A stretch of DNA of 64,000 bases from Cytophagales bacterium WSM2-2. Lineage in GTDB: Bacteria > Bacteroidota > Bacteroidia > Cytophagales > Cyclobacteriaceae. Under the pieces are notes generated by a model. That model saw only the letters and a program-made list of their open reading frames with translations. It had not been told where the DNA came from and made no database searches. The position numbers were made by a program, and so were the translations under genes. How positions within the stretch are numbered: the first letter of the stretch is position 1; each line of letters begins with the position of its first letter. Shown piece after piece: positions 28,185 through 35,656 of this stretch. The stretch is taken from positions 3,522,001 to 3,586,000 of the forward strand of contig BNHL01000001.1 of the NCBI GenBank assembly GCA_015472025.1, given 5' to 3'.

Positions 28185-28691
28185 ATGAACCGAATTGAAT
28201 GGATGGAAAAATACATGGCGAGTGCCGAACAACTGATCAGGGAAAACCGGGTCGATGAAGGTTTGAATGCACTCCACAACCTGCTGTACGATGAACCAGG
28301 TTATGGAAATCTGCACAACTATCTTGGATGGGCGTACATGTATTTCACGGAAGATGCAGGCAAAGCTGAATTGCATTTGAAAATGGCAATTCGCTTTGAA
28401 AGCGATTATGCTGCTCCTTACCAGCACATGGGATGCCTCCTGAATAGATTGGGCCGGTACTCTGAAGCGATCGAATACTTTCGTGCGGGTTTGACCAAAG
28501 GCAATGCCAATCGTGTTGCCATGCTTGAAGGTATCGCAATCGCCAGTGAACTCAGGAATGAATATGCACTGGCAATCCGGTACTTCAAGGACGCGATGCG
28601 TGCTTCAGCTGTCGACACTGACATTGACCGCCTGGCTCAAGGTATCAAACGGTGCCGGAGGAAGCGGCTTGCATTTTTTTTTACATTCTAA
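28185..28691 (+). CDS. TPR protein downstream of rtcB (paralogue 1)
   Basis: A 168-residue soluble protein made of tetratricopeptide repeats, starting 65 bases after rtcB. It is clearly homologous to the gene at 28835: both share WMEKY/WIEEY near the start, LLYDEPGYGNLH versus LLYEEPGYGRLH, KAELHLKMAIRFESDYA versus QAEAHLRMAVRFAPDYA, and the C-terminal IKRCRRKR. The last residues (LAFFFTF) are encoded by a T-run not shared with the paralogue, suggesting that the end has drifted. Linkage with rtcB suggests a shared transcript; a role in RNA repair is not shown. Confidence 0.78.
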   Translation: MNRIEWMEKYMASAEQLIRENRVDEGLNALHNLLYDEPGYGNLHNYLGWAYMYFTEDAGKAELHLKMAIRFESDYAAPYQHMGCLLNRLGRYSEAIEYFRAGLTKGNANRVAMLEGIAIASELRNEYALAIRYFKDAMRASAVDTDIDRLAQGIKRCRRKRLAFFFTF

Positions 28692-28710
28692 CGAGCGAAC
28701 CATTTCAATT

Positions 28711-28794
28711 ATGATTGGCATAGTGATTCGGTTCTTCCTGATTAGAATGGTGTATCAATACATCAACACTGATGTTTTACCACTTTTAAAATAA
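28711..28794 (+). CDS. Possible 27-residue hydrophobic peptide
   Basis: A short ORF between the two TPR genes encodes a peptide starting MIGIVIRFFLIRMVYQYI and ending LPLLK, plausible as a single membrane helix. It is followed at once by a strong hairpin. There is no homology evidence and the ORF is short, so this may be chance. Confidence 0.2.
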   Translation: MIGIVIRFFLIRMVYQYINTDVLPLLK

Positions 28795-28824
28795 CCATGG
28801 CCTGTTAAAAAACAGGTCATGGTT
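28793..28824 (+). terminator. 14-base-pair hairpin between the TPR genes
   Basis: AACCATGGCCTGTT pairs with AACAGGTCATGGTT around an AAAA loop (one G-U pair). It ends 10 bases before the start of the second TPR gene. Only two T residues follow the stem, so it may be a weak terminator or a structure controlling the second gene rather than a full stop. Confidence 0.5.
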
Positions 28825-28834
28825 TGTAATGATT

Positions 28835-29323
28835 ATGGAAAAGATAAAATGGATTGAAGAATATTTAGAACAGGCACTTGAAATAGCATGGATGGAGGGC
28901 TCTGAACGCGCACTCAAATTGCTTGACAGGCTTTTATATGAGGAGCCGGGTTACGGGAGACTGCATTACACACTTGGAGTTATTTACTTCCGTTATGCGG
29001 ACGAACCCAAACAAGCGGAAGCCCATCTGCGAATGGCAGTACGATTCGCTCCGGATTATGCAGAACCTTACAGCCTTTTGGCCGAAGTACTAAAGCAAGA
29101 CGACCGTCACGATGAAACGATCGAAATATGCACGAAAGGATTAAAGGCGAGAAAAGCTAATAAGTCACTGCTGCTGGAGAATGTAGGAAATGCCTGGGAG
29201 TTAAAGCAAAAATATGGGAAAGCGATCAAGTCATACCGTGATGCTTTGAATCATTCCGCAGGGTTGTGGAATTGCAAAATCCTGGAGGAAAGCATCAAGC
29301 GATGCAGACGCAAAAGAAAATGA
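28835..29323 (+). CDS. TPR protein (paralogue 2)
   Basis: A 162-residue soluble TPR protein, the tandem duplicate of the gene at 28185. The start at 28835 (MEKIKWIEEYL) is chosen over 28829 because it aligns with the paralogue. The repeat units include SERALKLLDRLLYEEPGYG and HLRMAVRFAPDYAEPYSLL, and the protein ends IKRCRRKRK. A strong hairpin ends just before the start codon. The gene ends five bases before the convergent SemiSWEET gene. Confidence 0.78.
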   Translation: MEKIKWIEEYLEQALEIAWMEGSERALKLLDRLLYEEPGYGRLHYTLGVIYFRYADEPKQAEAHLRMAVRFAPDYAEPYSLLAEVLKQDDRHDETIEICTKGLKARKANKSLLLENVGNAWELKQKYGKAIKSYRDALNHSAGLWNCKILEESIKRCRRKRK

Positions 29324-29328
29324 GGTAA

Positions 29329-29583
29329 TCAGTCTTTGAAGCGCAGCTTGAAGTAAAGCAACGTTGAAGCGAGCAGGAGGGTGATTAGATTAGCGCTAAT
29401 CACTGGCACGTCATTGACCATGATTCCGTAGATCAACCACAAGAGGACTCCGAAACAAAAAAAGGAGAACATGCCCAGGGAAAGATCTTTGGCGGAGCGC
29501 GTCTTCCATGTTTTGATTACCTGAGGGAGAAAAGCAATGGTGGTGCATGAGCCGGCTACGAGTCCGATAATTTCAGAGTTCAT
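29329..29583 (-). CDS. SemiSWEET family sugar transporter
   Basis: An 84-residue protein with three membrane segments, the size of a SemiSWEET half-transporter that works as a dimer in sugar movement across the inner membrane. The PQ-loop motif is visible in TTIAFLPQVIKTWKTRSAKD. The start at 29583 (MNSEIIGLVAGS) is supported by a perfect TATCTTTG promoter element at 29598-29605 on the minus strand, giving a leader of only a few bases; the longer in-frame start at 29667 would lie upstream of that promoter. The substrate is not identifiable. Confidence 0.85.
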   Translation of the reverse strand: MNSEIIGLVAGSCTTIAFLPQVIKTWKTRSAKDLSLGMFSFFCFGVLLWLIYGIMVNDVPVISANLITLLLASTLLYFKLRFKD

Positions 29584-29597
29584 GGAAATTCTTTTTG

Positions 29598-29605
29598 CAA
29601 AGATA
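29598..29605 (-). promoter_or_regulatory. -7 promoter element of the SemiSWEET gene
   Basis: Read on the minus strand the sequence is TATCTTTG, a perfect Bacteroidota -7 element, 14 bases before the start codon. A TTTT stretch about 23 bases upstream may serve as the -33 region. It fixes the start of the SemiSWEET gene. Confidence 0.6.
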
Positions 29606-29700
29606 ACGATGTCATGAACGATATGGTTAAAAGATGTAAGATTATCCAGTGAACTATGGCATAGCAAACGTTTGTGGTAGAATTTTTTTATAAAAAATCG

Positions 29701-29740
29701 AAACAGGGACTTATGGTTTAGCCGAAGTCCCTGTTTTTTT
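29701..29740 (+). terminator. Intrinsic terminator with no upstream gene on its strand
   Basis: AAACAGGGACT (29701-29711) pairs perfectly with AGTCCCTGTTT (29726-29736), followed by T residues to 29740. On the plus strand the nearest upstream gene ends at 29323, beyond the antisense SemiSWEET gene, so it may end a small RNA or act as a leader terminator for the TSUP gene that starts at 29811. A poorer T-run exists on the minus strand. Confidence 0.75.
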
Positions 29741-29810
29741 TAAAGAACGTTTTCTATCCCAACGGTTGATGACTATTCAATTATTGTCATCATTTTGCAC
29801 TATTGTTTCT

Positions 29811-30563
29811 ATGACTGAATACTTTATACTCCTGGTTGCAGGTTTGCTGGGCGGCACGTTGAATGCGGTAGCCGGTGGTGGCACCTTCATCACTTTTTCG
29901 GCATTAGTTTATGCGGGTCTACCCTCTGTGGCAGCCAATGCTTCCAGTACTATAGCACTGTTTCCCGGAAGTGTGGCGAGCGTTTTCGCTTACCGCAATG
30001 ATGTGAAGAATTTTGAAGCAGTCTCGTTGAAGTCGATGATTTGGATTTCACTCATTGGTGGATCAATTGGTGCGCTCAGTTTGCTCTTCACTTCCTCAAA
30101 GGAATTCGATATTATCGTTCCATGGCTTGTACTTGTTGGATCGCTGGTATTCTTGTTTGGAAAATGGATGAGCCGTTTGTTGCAAAGCAAAGCCAATGCG
30201 AGCCCGGTAACGTTGCTGGTGTGCCAGTTCTTTCTGGCTATCTACGGAGGCTATTTCGGTGGTGCTGCCGGAGTAATGATGTTGGCCGTTTGGACGCTGT
30301 TCGGATTTACTGATTTGAAGCTCATCAATGCCAACAAAACGCTATTGGTAGGAACAGCGAATGCTACAGCTGTTGTAATTTTTATTTTTTCAGGAAAAAT
30401 CTGGTGGATGCAAACCGGTGTTATGATTTTGTCGACTGTGGCAGGTGGTTATTTTGGAGCAGCTTATGCGCGAAAGCTTCCACAGAAATATTTGAAATGG
30501 ACGATCAACGCGTTTGTGATACTGATCACAATGTTTTTTTTCTATCGGGCTTATGCGGTTTAA
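29811..30563 (+). CDS. TSUP (TauE/SafE) family membrane transporter
   Basis: A 250-residue polytopic membrane protein of the sulfite exporter TauE/SafE superfamily. The family hallmarks are the N-terminal glycine-rich segment GLLGGTLNAVAGGGTFITF, the loop AANASSTIALFPGS and the second-half repeat IYGGYFGGAAGVMML. It probably exports a small organic or sulfur-containing anion. The start at 29811 matches the family; the in-frame start at 29766/29769 adds a polar leader. A terminator (30588-30617) follows. Confidence 0.88.
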   Translation: MTEYFILLVAGLLGGTLNAVAGGGTFITFSALVYAGLPSVAANASSTIALFPGSVASVFAYRNDVKNFEAVSLKSMIWISLIGGSIGALSLLFTSSKEFDIIVPWLVLVGSLVFLFGKWMSRLLQSKANASPVTLLVCQFFLAIYGGYFGGAAGVMMLAVWTLFGFTDLKLINANKTLLVGTANATAVVIFIFSGKIWWMQTGVMILSTVAGGYFGAAYARKLPQKYLKWTINAFVILITMFFFYRAYAV

Positions 30564-30587
30564 ATTCACATGCAGGTAAAATGAAAA

Positions 30588-30621
30588 ACGGGAGCTCCAA
30601 TTGCTTGAAACTCCCGTCTTG
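30588..30621 (+). terminator. Terminator after the TSUP gene
   Basis: ACGGGAG (30588-30594) pairs with CTCCCGT (30611-30617), and the following CTTGTTTT is T-rich. It lies 24 bases after the TSUP stop codon. Confidence 0.6.
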
Positions 30622-30652
30622 TTTTAGCATCAGCCGTAGCCTTTGTAAAACT

Positions 30653-30873
30653 CTAATTCTCGTTTTCACGAACAAAAACTTGCTTCAACTGTTTTGCAAC
30701 AGCTGCTTTGGATTTCACGCCTTTGGCAGTTACCCGAAGGCCCTTACCGCTGGCATAATCTTTCAACCCCGGTACTTTGTCAGTCAATTTTCCGTAGAAA
30801 ATAACCTTTTGTTTTCCGGTGTTACTGATCTGTTGGTCAGTGACTGAATTAGTGATATGAAGATATATTCCAT
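30653..30873 (-). pseudogene. Small gene apparently frameshifted just after its start
   Basis: On the minus strand, the frame ending at the TAG of 30653-30655 reads a coding-like protein (including QQISNTGKQKVIFYGKLTD, VPGLKDYASGKGLRVTAKG, VKSKAAVAKQLKQVFV) open back to a stop at 30884-30886, but it contains no ATG, GTG or TTG near its beginning. An ATG at 30871-30873 lies in a neighbouring frame, and one extra base right after it would join it to the long frame. I read this as a small gene (about 70 residues) broken by a one-base loss or a sequencing error; start at a rare codon is another option. Family not recognised. It lies downstream of the serine hydrolase on the same strand. Confidence 0.4.
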
Positions 30874-30933
30874 GATTACATCTTCATAATAAATTGAGAA
30901 AAAGAACTCCACAACTTTCGCACGGAATTATTC

Positions 30934-30966
30934 ACATGAAAACCCAGTATGTATTGGGATTTCATG
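30934..30966 (-). terminator. Hairpin after the serine hydrolase gene
   Basis: CATGAAAACCCA pairs with TTGGGATTTCATG nearly perfectly around a short loop, between the serine hydrolase stop codon (30985) and the small broken gene. No T-run follows on the minus strand, so it is a hairpin of uncertain role. Confidence 0.35.
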
Positions 30967-30984
30967 ACAATGTTGATAACAATG

Positions 30985-32364
30985 CTACTGGGGCAGACTT
31001 ACAATTACCTCTGAAATAAATTTGTTCAGGTCGAAGTCTGTTTTCGTCAAACCGAGCCGCACCACGACCAGCTTTTTGGACGGCACAATGAAGATGCTCT
31101 GACCTTCGAATCCTTCTGCGAGATAGGCATCGGTTGGGACATCGGGATAAGGACGGTTTGTAGGATTATTCGGCTCGCCTGCGTTGGCCCACCATTGAGC
31201 ACCATATTGTCCTCGCTTAGCTCCAATTGGAGGAGTGTAGGAGAACTTCACCCAACCTTCGGGCAGTATCCGCTCGCCATTCCAAACACCATCATTGAGA
31301 TACAGCAACCCGAAACGTGCGAAGTCACGAGCGGTGGCAAATGAATAAGATGAACCAACAAATGTACCTCCGGCATCAGGCTCCATCACTATGCTGTTCA
31401 TTCCAATCTTATTGAATAGTTCCTGGTAAGGGAATTTGTAATAATTTTCATCACCTACTTTATCTCTTACAATTCGTGAAATGATATTGGTTGTGCCACT
31501 GGAGTATTCAAAGACTTCTCCGGGTTTAAATTCGAGCGGCTCTTTAGCCGCATATATTCCCATGTCTTTTTTCTTGAAGAGCATATTCGTGGCTCCGCTG
31601 GGCCCCCCGTAGTTTTCCTCCCATTTTAGTCCGCTACTCATGTGCATAAGATCGGCTAGTGTTACTGCTTTTCTGTCATCAGCCCATCCTTCCGCAGGTG
31701 CTGGCTCTTCCAACTTAAGCTTTCCTTGCTTTACCAAAATACCAACGAGTGCATTCGTTATACTTTTTGTCATTGACCAGGCAATCTGTTTTGAATTCTT
31801 GTCAAAACCAGTTGCATATTTTTCTCCTACCAATTGCCCATCATATAAAACTACTACCGCACGAGTCCTGCGTTGTTTTGCTCTCACGGTGTCGGTTTCA
31901 GTAAAAGCATGATCGATGGCTGCTTGCAACTTAGCTTTATCAATTTTTCGGTTGATTGTATCTTGAAGCTTATCGCCCTGGGGCCACGGAATTGAATCGG
32001 TATTTATTCTCTTTGATGGAGATAAATTCATTTTCTGCTGACGCAATTCTTCCTCACTCATTTCTGCAATGAGAGTGCATCCTAATCCTTTGCGGAATAC
32101 AGCTTTCTTTTTTGCCAATCCGAACACGCTGCCGGTGGCTGAAGAGTCAGTGTAGTTAACAGTGAAGGTTCCGTATTTCAACGGAACGCTGTTAAGTTCA
32201 TTGTCGATTACATCTTTTGGATTACGGCCTGCCACGAAAACACAAGAACAGATGTCTTTCGCACCATATCCACTAAGGATGGGCAATGCCCGCCAGGCAT
32301 ACTGACCGCCATAGACGATGGCAATTAAAAGCAGAAGGATGAAAATGCGTTTGAAAACTTTCAC
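30985..32364 (-). CDS. Serine hydrolase (beta-lactamase class C family)
   Basis: A 459-residue protein with an N-terminal signal or membrane anchor (KRIFILLLLIAIVYGG). The active-site motif is S197-M-T-K200 in IAWSMTKSITNAL, the tyrosine motif is in FEYSSGTTNIIS, and GLYAAK-like ADLMHMSSGLKWEENYGG precedes it. About 160 residues ahead of the catalytic domain include a cysteine pair (CSCVFVAGR) common in related Bacteroidota proteins. These enzymes are usually esterases or D-amino-acid peptidases; this one's substrate is unknown. Confidence 0.88.
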   Translation of the reverse strand: MKVFKRIFILLLLIAIVYGGQYAWRALPILSGYGAKDICSCVFVAGRNPKDVIDNELNSVPLKYGTFTVNYTDSSATGSVFGLAKKKAVFRKGLGCTLIAEMSEEELRQQKMNLSPSKRINTDSIPWPQGDKLQDTINRKIDKAKLQAAIDHAFTETDTVRAKQRRTRAVVVLYDGQLVGEKYATGFDKNSKQIAWSMTKSITNALVGILVKQGKLKLEEPAPAEGWADDRKAVTLADLMHMSSGLKWEENYGGPSGATNMLFKKKDMGIYAAKEPLEFKPGEVFEYSSGTTNIISRIVRDKVGDENYYKFPYQELFNKIGMNSIVMEPDAGGTFVGSSYSFATARDFARFGLLYLNDGVWNGERILPEGWVKFSYTPPIGAKRGQYGAQWWANAGEPNNPTNRPYPDVPTDAYLAEGFEGQSIFIVPSKKLVVVRLGLTKTDFDLNKFISEVIVSLPQ

Positions 32365-32510
32365 AGGGAAGACACTTTAGTTGATGCAGGCAAATGTACT
32401 TGATCTCTGTCAAAAGTGTTATTGATGTTCCGTGAAAGAAGGTGTTTGTAAAATATTCTATCGCACTTAATGGCCCTGGCAGACAATTTAGCGCACCCCT
32501 TAATTATTGC

Positions 32511-32518
32511 TACCTTTG
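32511..32518 (+). promoter_or_regulatory. -7 promoter element of the DEAD-box helicase gene
   Basis: TACCTTTG matches TAnnTTTG and lies 17 bases before the helicase start codon. The -33 region (ATTTAG near 32486-32491) is imperfect. The predicted start site around 32522-32524 gives a short leader. Confidence 0.55.
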
Positions 32519-32535
32519 CGCCTTAATAACTGATA

Positions 32536-34284
32536 ATGAAATCATTCGATGCCCTGGGACTTTCCGGGGAACTGGTGGAAGCCATCCGCCAATTGGGTTT
32601 TGAGAATCCAACACCCATACAGGAAAAAGCTATTCCAGTATTGCTTAAGGGCGACACTGACCTCGTGGGACTGGCCCAAACAGGTACAGGCAAAACTGCA
32701 GCATTTGGCTTACCATTAATACAATTGGTTGACGAGAGAAACCGGGCCACACAGGCATTGATCGTAGCGCCAACTCGTGAATTGAGTGTTCAGATCACCA
32801 ATGATCTGGAACGGTTTATGGTAAATGTGAAACGGATGAATATCGTTACCGTTTATGGTGGCGCGAGTATTTCAGACCAGATCCGTAAAGTCCGTCAGGG
32901 CGCGCAAATCATTGTAGCCACTCCCGGCCGATTAATTGATTTGCTTTCCAGAAAAGTAGTAGACCTTACACATATTCAATATGTAGTTCTTGATGAAGCT
33001 GACGAAATGCTGAACATGGGCTTCAAAGAGGATATCGATGAGATTCTTTCTACAACTCCTGACAGTAAAAAGGTATGGCTTTTTTCAGCTACCATGCCTC
33101 GTGAAGTTCGTGAAATTGCCAGCAACTACATGAACAACCCTCAGGAACTGGCTATGGAGGGTCGTCAGTCTGGCAATGAAAACATCGATCATCAGTTTGC
33201 AGTGGTAGACGATCGCGACAAGTATTTGGCGCTGAAACGTTTTGTTGATTATACGACTGATATTTTTGGCGTTATCTTTTGTCGTACCAAAATTGATACA
33301 CAGAAAATAGCCGAGCATTTGATCAAAGACGGCTATAATGCGGATGCGCTTCATGGTGACCTTACCCAGGCTCAGCGCGATCGCGTGATGAAAAGCTTTA
33401 AAAACAATACACTTCAGCTTCTGGTAGCTACCGATGTTGCGGCTCGTGGTATTGACGTCAGCAATATCACGCACGTCATCCACATGAACATGCCTGATGA
33501 GATGGAATTCTATACCCACCGAAGCGGCCGTACGGCCCGTGCAGGTAAGAAAGGGATTTCATTGGCTATTGTTTCAAAAAAGGAAATTGGCAGGATAGGA
33601 CAGGTTGAAAAAAGCTTGAAGCGTAAATTCACGAAAGTGAACGTTCCTACCGGTGATGAAGTGTGTCAGCAAAAGATAGTAGGACTGGTGCAGAAGGTGC
33701 GGAATGTAGAAGTGAATGAAGAAGAGATTGATTCATTCTTGCCAGAGGTGTATCACGAGTTGAAAGACCTTAGCAAAGAAGATATTATTAAACGCTTTGC
33801 TTCGATTGAATTCAATCGTTTCCTGGAATATTATCGCGATGCACGCGACTTAAACAAATCAGAAAGGAAAGCTTTCTTTGATGATGGTGGTGCGGAGTCT
33901 GCTTATTCTACAGGCGACCGTATTTTCATCAATGTTGGTAAAATGGATGGTCTGGAGAAAGGCAATTTGCTCGGACTTATTTGTGATTACGGTGATGTTG
34001 ATAAGTCTAAAATCGGGAAGATCGATTTGAAAGGCGCTTATTCTTTCTTTGAAGTGGAAAAAGGAATGGCTGAAAAAGTGATGCGTGGATTTGAAGGAGT
34101 TGAAGTTCGCGGTCGTAAAGTTCGCTTGGAAATGACCGGGGCTAAAAGAGAAAAATCTTCCGATGATGGAGAAGGCGACAAGAAAAGAAGATTCTCTGGC
34201 AAGAAACGGGAAGAGTTTTGGGGTGGCAAGAAGAAGGAGAAGTCATGGGGAGGCGCAGGAAATAAAGGAAGAAAGCGGCATTGA
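32536..34284 (+). CDS. DEAD-box ATP-dependent RNA helicase
   Basis: A 582-residue RNA helicase of the DeaD/CsdA type, involved in RNA remodelling in the cytoplasm. It has the Q motif (GFENPTPIQEKAIP), motif I (AQTGTGKTAAFG), Ia (PTRELSVQ), II (VLDEADEMLNMG), III (SAT), V (ARGIDVSNITHVIH) and VI (HRSGRTARAGK). Residues of about 455-535 form a DbpA-like RNA-binding domain (RIFINVGKMDGLEKGNLLG), and the basic C-terminal tail is rich in K, R and G (for example KREEFWGGKKKEKSWGGAG). A short-leader promoter precedes it. Confidence 0.95.
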   Translation: MKSFDALGLSGELVEAIRQLGFENPTPIQEKAIPVLLKGDTDLVGLAQTGTGKTAAFGLPLIQLVDERNRATQALIVAPTRELSVQITNDLERFMVNVKRMNIVTVYGGASISDQIRKVRQGAQIIVATPGRLIDLLSRKVVDLTHIQYVVLDEADEMLNMGFKEDIDEILSTTPDSKKVWLFSATMPREVREIASNYMNNPQELAMEGRQSGNENIDHQFAVVDDRDKYLALKRFVDYTTDIFGVIFCRTKIDTQKIAEHLIKDGYNADALHGDLTQAQRDRVMKSFKNNTLQLLVATDVAARGIDVSNITHVIHMNMPDEMEFYTHRSGRTARAGKKGISLAIVSKKEIGRIGQVEKSLKRKFTKVNVPTGDEVCQQKIVGLVQKVRNVEVNEEEIDSFLPEVYHELKDLSKEDIIKRFASIEFNRFLEYYRDARDLNKSERKAFFDDGGAESAYSTGDRIFINVGKMDGLEKGNLLGLICDYGDVDKSKIGKIDLKGAYSFFEVEKGMAEKVMRGFEGVEVRGRKVRLEMTGAKREKSSDDGEGDKKRRFSGKKREEFWGGKKKEKSWGGAGNKGRKRH

Positions 34285-34299
34285 TCTTTCGCATTGATT

Positions 34300-35172
34300 A
34301 TGCAAATCCATAATCTGCCACAGGATATTTTTCAAAATAAGAAGGACAGTAACGAAAAACTGATCTTTCATCACTATTCCGCGACTGTTGGGTCATTTAA
34401 GGGAAAAAGCATTCTTCATAAAAATGCGATCAGTTTGGTGATCAGTGGCGAAAAGACCATGCACTTCGCCAATACGGTTGTCAATATTAAAGACAATGAA
34501 TTTCATTTCCTCTCAGCGGGCAATTGTCTCGCGTCTGTGAGTCTGGCGAAGAAAGATATTTTCCGGAGTATCCTGATTTTTTTTGACAATAGCGTGCTCA
34601 CTGCTTTCTATTTAAAGCATTCGGAGACAATTAATAAAATCAAAAGGGGAAAAAAAGTGCCGAGTGAAGGATATGTCTCTTTCCAAAAAGATAAATTCAT
34701 TTACAATTACATTGAATCATTGAAACTCCTGTTCGAGTCAGGAGCAAAACTATCCATGGAGATGAGGATACTGAAGTTGGAGGAGTTGATGTTGTACTTA
34801 CTCGAAAAGCATCCTTACAAAGTCCTTTCATTTCAGTCTTCGCAAATCAAAGACCTGGACGATCTGGAGATACGGAAAGCGGTGGAGGCTAATGTTACAA
34901 ATCCAATCAGCCTGGAAGAACTTGCGTTCCTCTGCAACACCAGTTTGTCTACTTTCAAAAGACGCTTCCAAAAAATTTACGGTACATCTCCCACAAAATG
35001 GCTGATCCAGCGGAGAATGGAGATTGCTCAAAATCTTTTGAAACAGAACGGTAAGCCAAGCAAAATTTTCCACCAGCTTGGTTACGAGAACCATTCCAGT
35101 TTTGCACAGTCATTCAAACAGGTGTACGGTGTGACCCCGAAGGAATTTCAGTCCCGCCAATTGACCGTTTAG
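34300..35172 (+). CDS. AraC-family transcriptional regulator
   Basis: A 290-residue regulator with an N-terminal sensing domain and a C-terminal AraC helix-turn-helix: SLEELAFLCNTSLSTFKRRF and the second motif GYENHSSFAQSFKQVYGVTP, ending PKEFQSRQ. The start at 34300 (MQIHNLPQDIF) is preferred over the TTG at 34294. It may control the ester cyclase gene 64 bases downstream. The inducer is unknown. Confidence 0.88.
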   Translation: MQIHNLPQDIFQNKKDSNEKLIFHHYSATVGSFKGKSILHKNAISLVISGEKTMHFANTVVNIKDNEFHFLSAGNCLASVSLAKKDIFRSILIFFDNSVLTAFYLKHSETINKIKRGKKVPSEGYVSFQKDKFIYNYIESLKLLFESGAKLSMEMRILKLEELMLYLLEKHPYKVLSFQSSQIKDLDDLEIRKAVEANVTNPISLEELAFLCNTSLSTFKRRFQKIYGTSPTKWLIQRRMEIAQNLLKQNGKPSKIFHQLGYENHSSFAQSFKQVYGVTPKEFQSRQLTV

Positions 35173-35209
35173 CGACAGGTTTTGAGCCGATAGCTTTCTA
35201 GCTATACTC

Positions 35210-35217
35210 TACGTTTG
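35210..35217 (+). promoter_or_regulatory. Candidate -7 element of the ester cyclase gene
   Basis: TACGTTTG matches TAnnTTTG. A TTTG lies at 35181-35184 but the spacing of 25 bases is longer than the usual 19-21. The next start codon is at 35236. Confidence 0.4.
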
Positions 35218-35235
35218 CATTATAAATTAAATCAA

Positions 35236-35655
35236 ATGCAAACATCTATTGAGAAAAACAAAGCAGCAGTCCTTCGATTCAATAAAGAGTTCATTGAATC
35301 GGGTAACATGAATTCGTTTAAAGAATTAATAGCTGAGGATGTAGTCAATCACTCAGCGCCTCCAGGCACACCGAATGGCCCGGATAGCATGCTCTATTTT
35401 CTTCAGAATATCTTGCGCAAAGGATTTCCTGATATGAAAGTGGAAATCTTGGATCAGGTTGGCGAAGGTGATCGAGTTACAACGCGCAAAGCAATTTATG
35501 CTACACATTCGGGCGAATTCATGGGAATTCCTGCGTCTAACAAAAAAGTAGTGATTCATGTAATTGACATCGTTCGCTTGCGTGATGGAAAATACGTGGA
35601 ACACTGGGGCATGAGTAACCTTGCCGATATCGTAACCCAGATTTCAGCGAACTAG
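35236..35655 (+). CDS. SnoaL-like ester cyclase
   Basis: A 139-residue cone-shaped alpha+beta barrel protein of the SnoaL/NTF2-like polyketide-cyclase group, with the motif NHSAPPGTPNGPDSM and the later GEFMGIPASNKKVVIHVIDI. The start at 35236 is used because the TTG at 35215 falls inside the candidate promoter. Such proteins often detoxify or cyclise small molecules; the substrate is not known. Probably regulated with or by the preceding AraC gene. Confidence 0.8.
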   Translation: MQTSIEKNKAAVLRFNKEFIESGNMNSFKELIAEDVVNHSAPPGTPNGPDSMLYFLQNILRKGFPDMKVEILDQVGEGDRVTTRKAIYATHSGEFMGIPASNKKVVIHVIDIVRLRDGKYVEHWGMSNLADIVTQISAN

Positions 35656-35656
35656 C

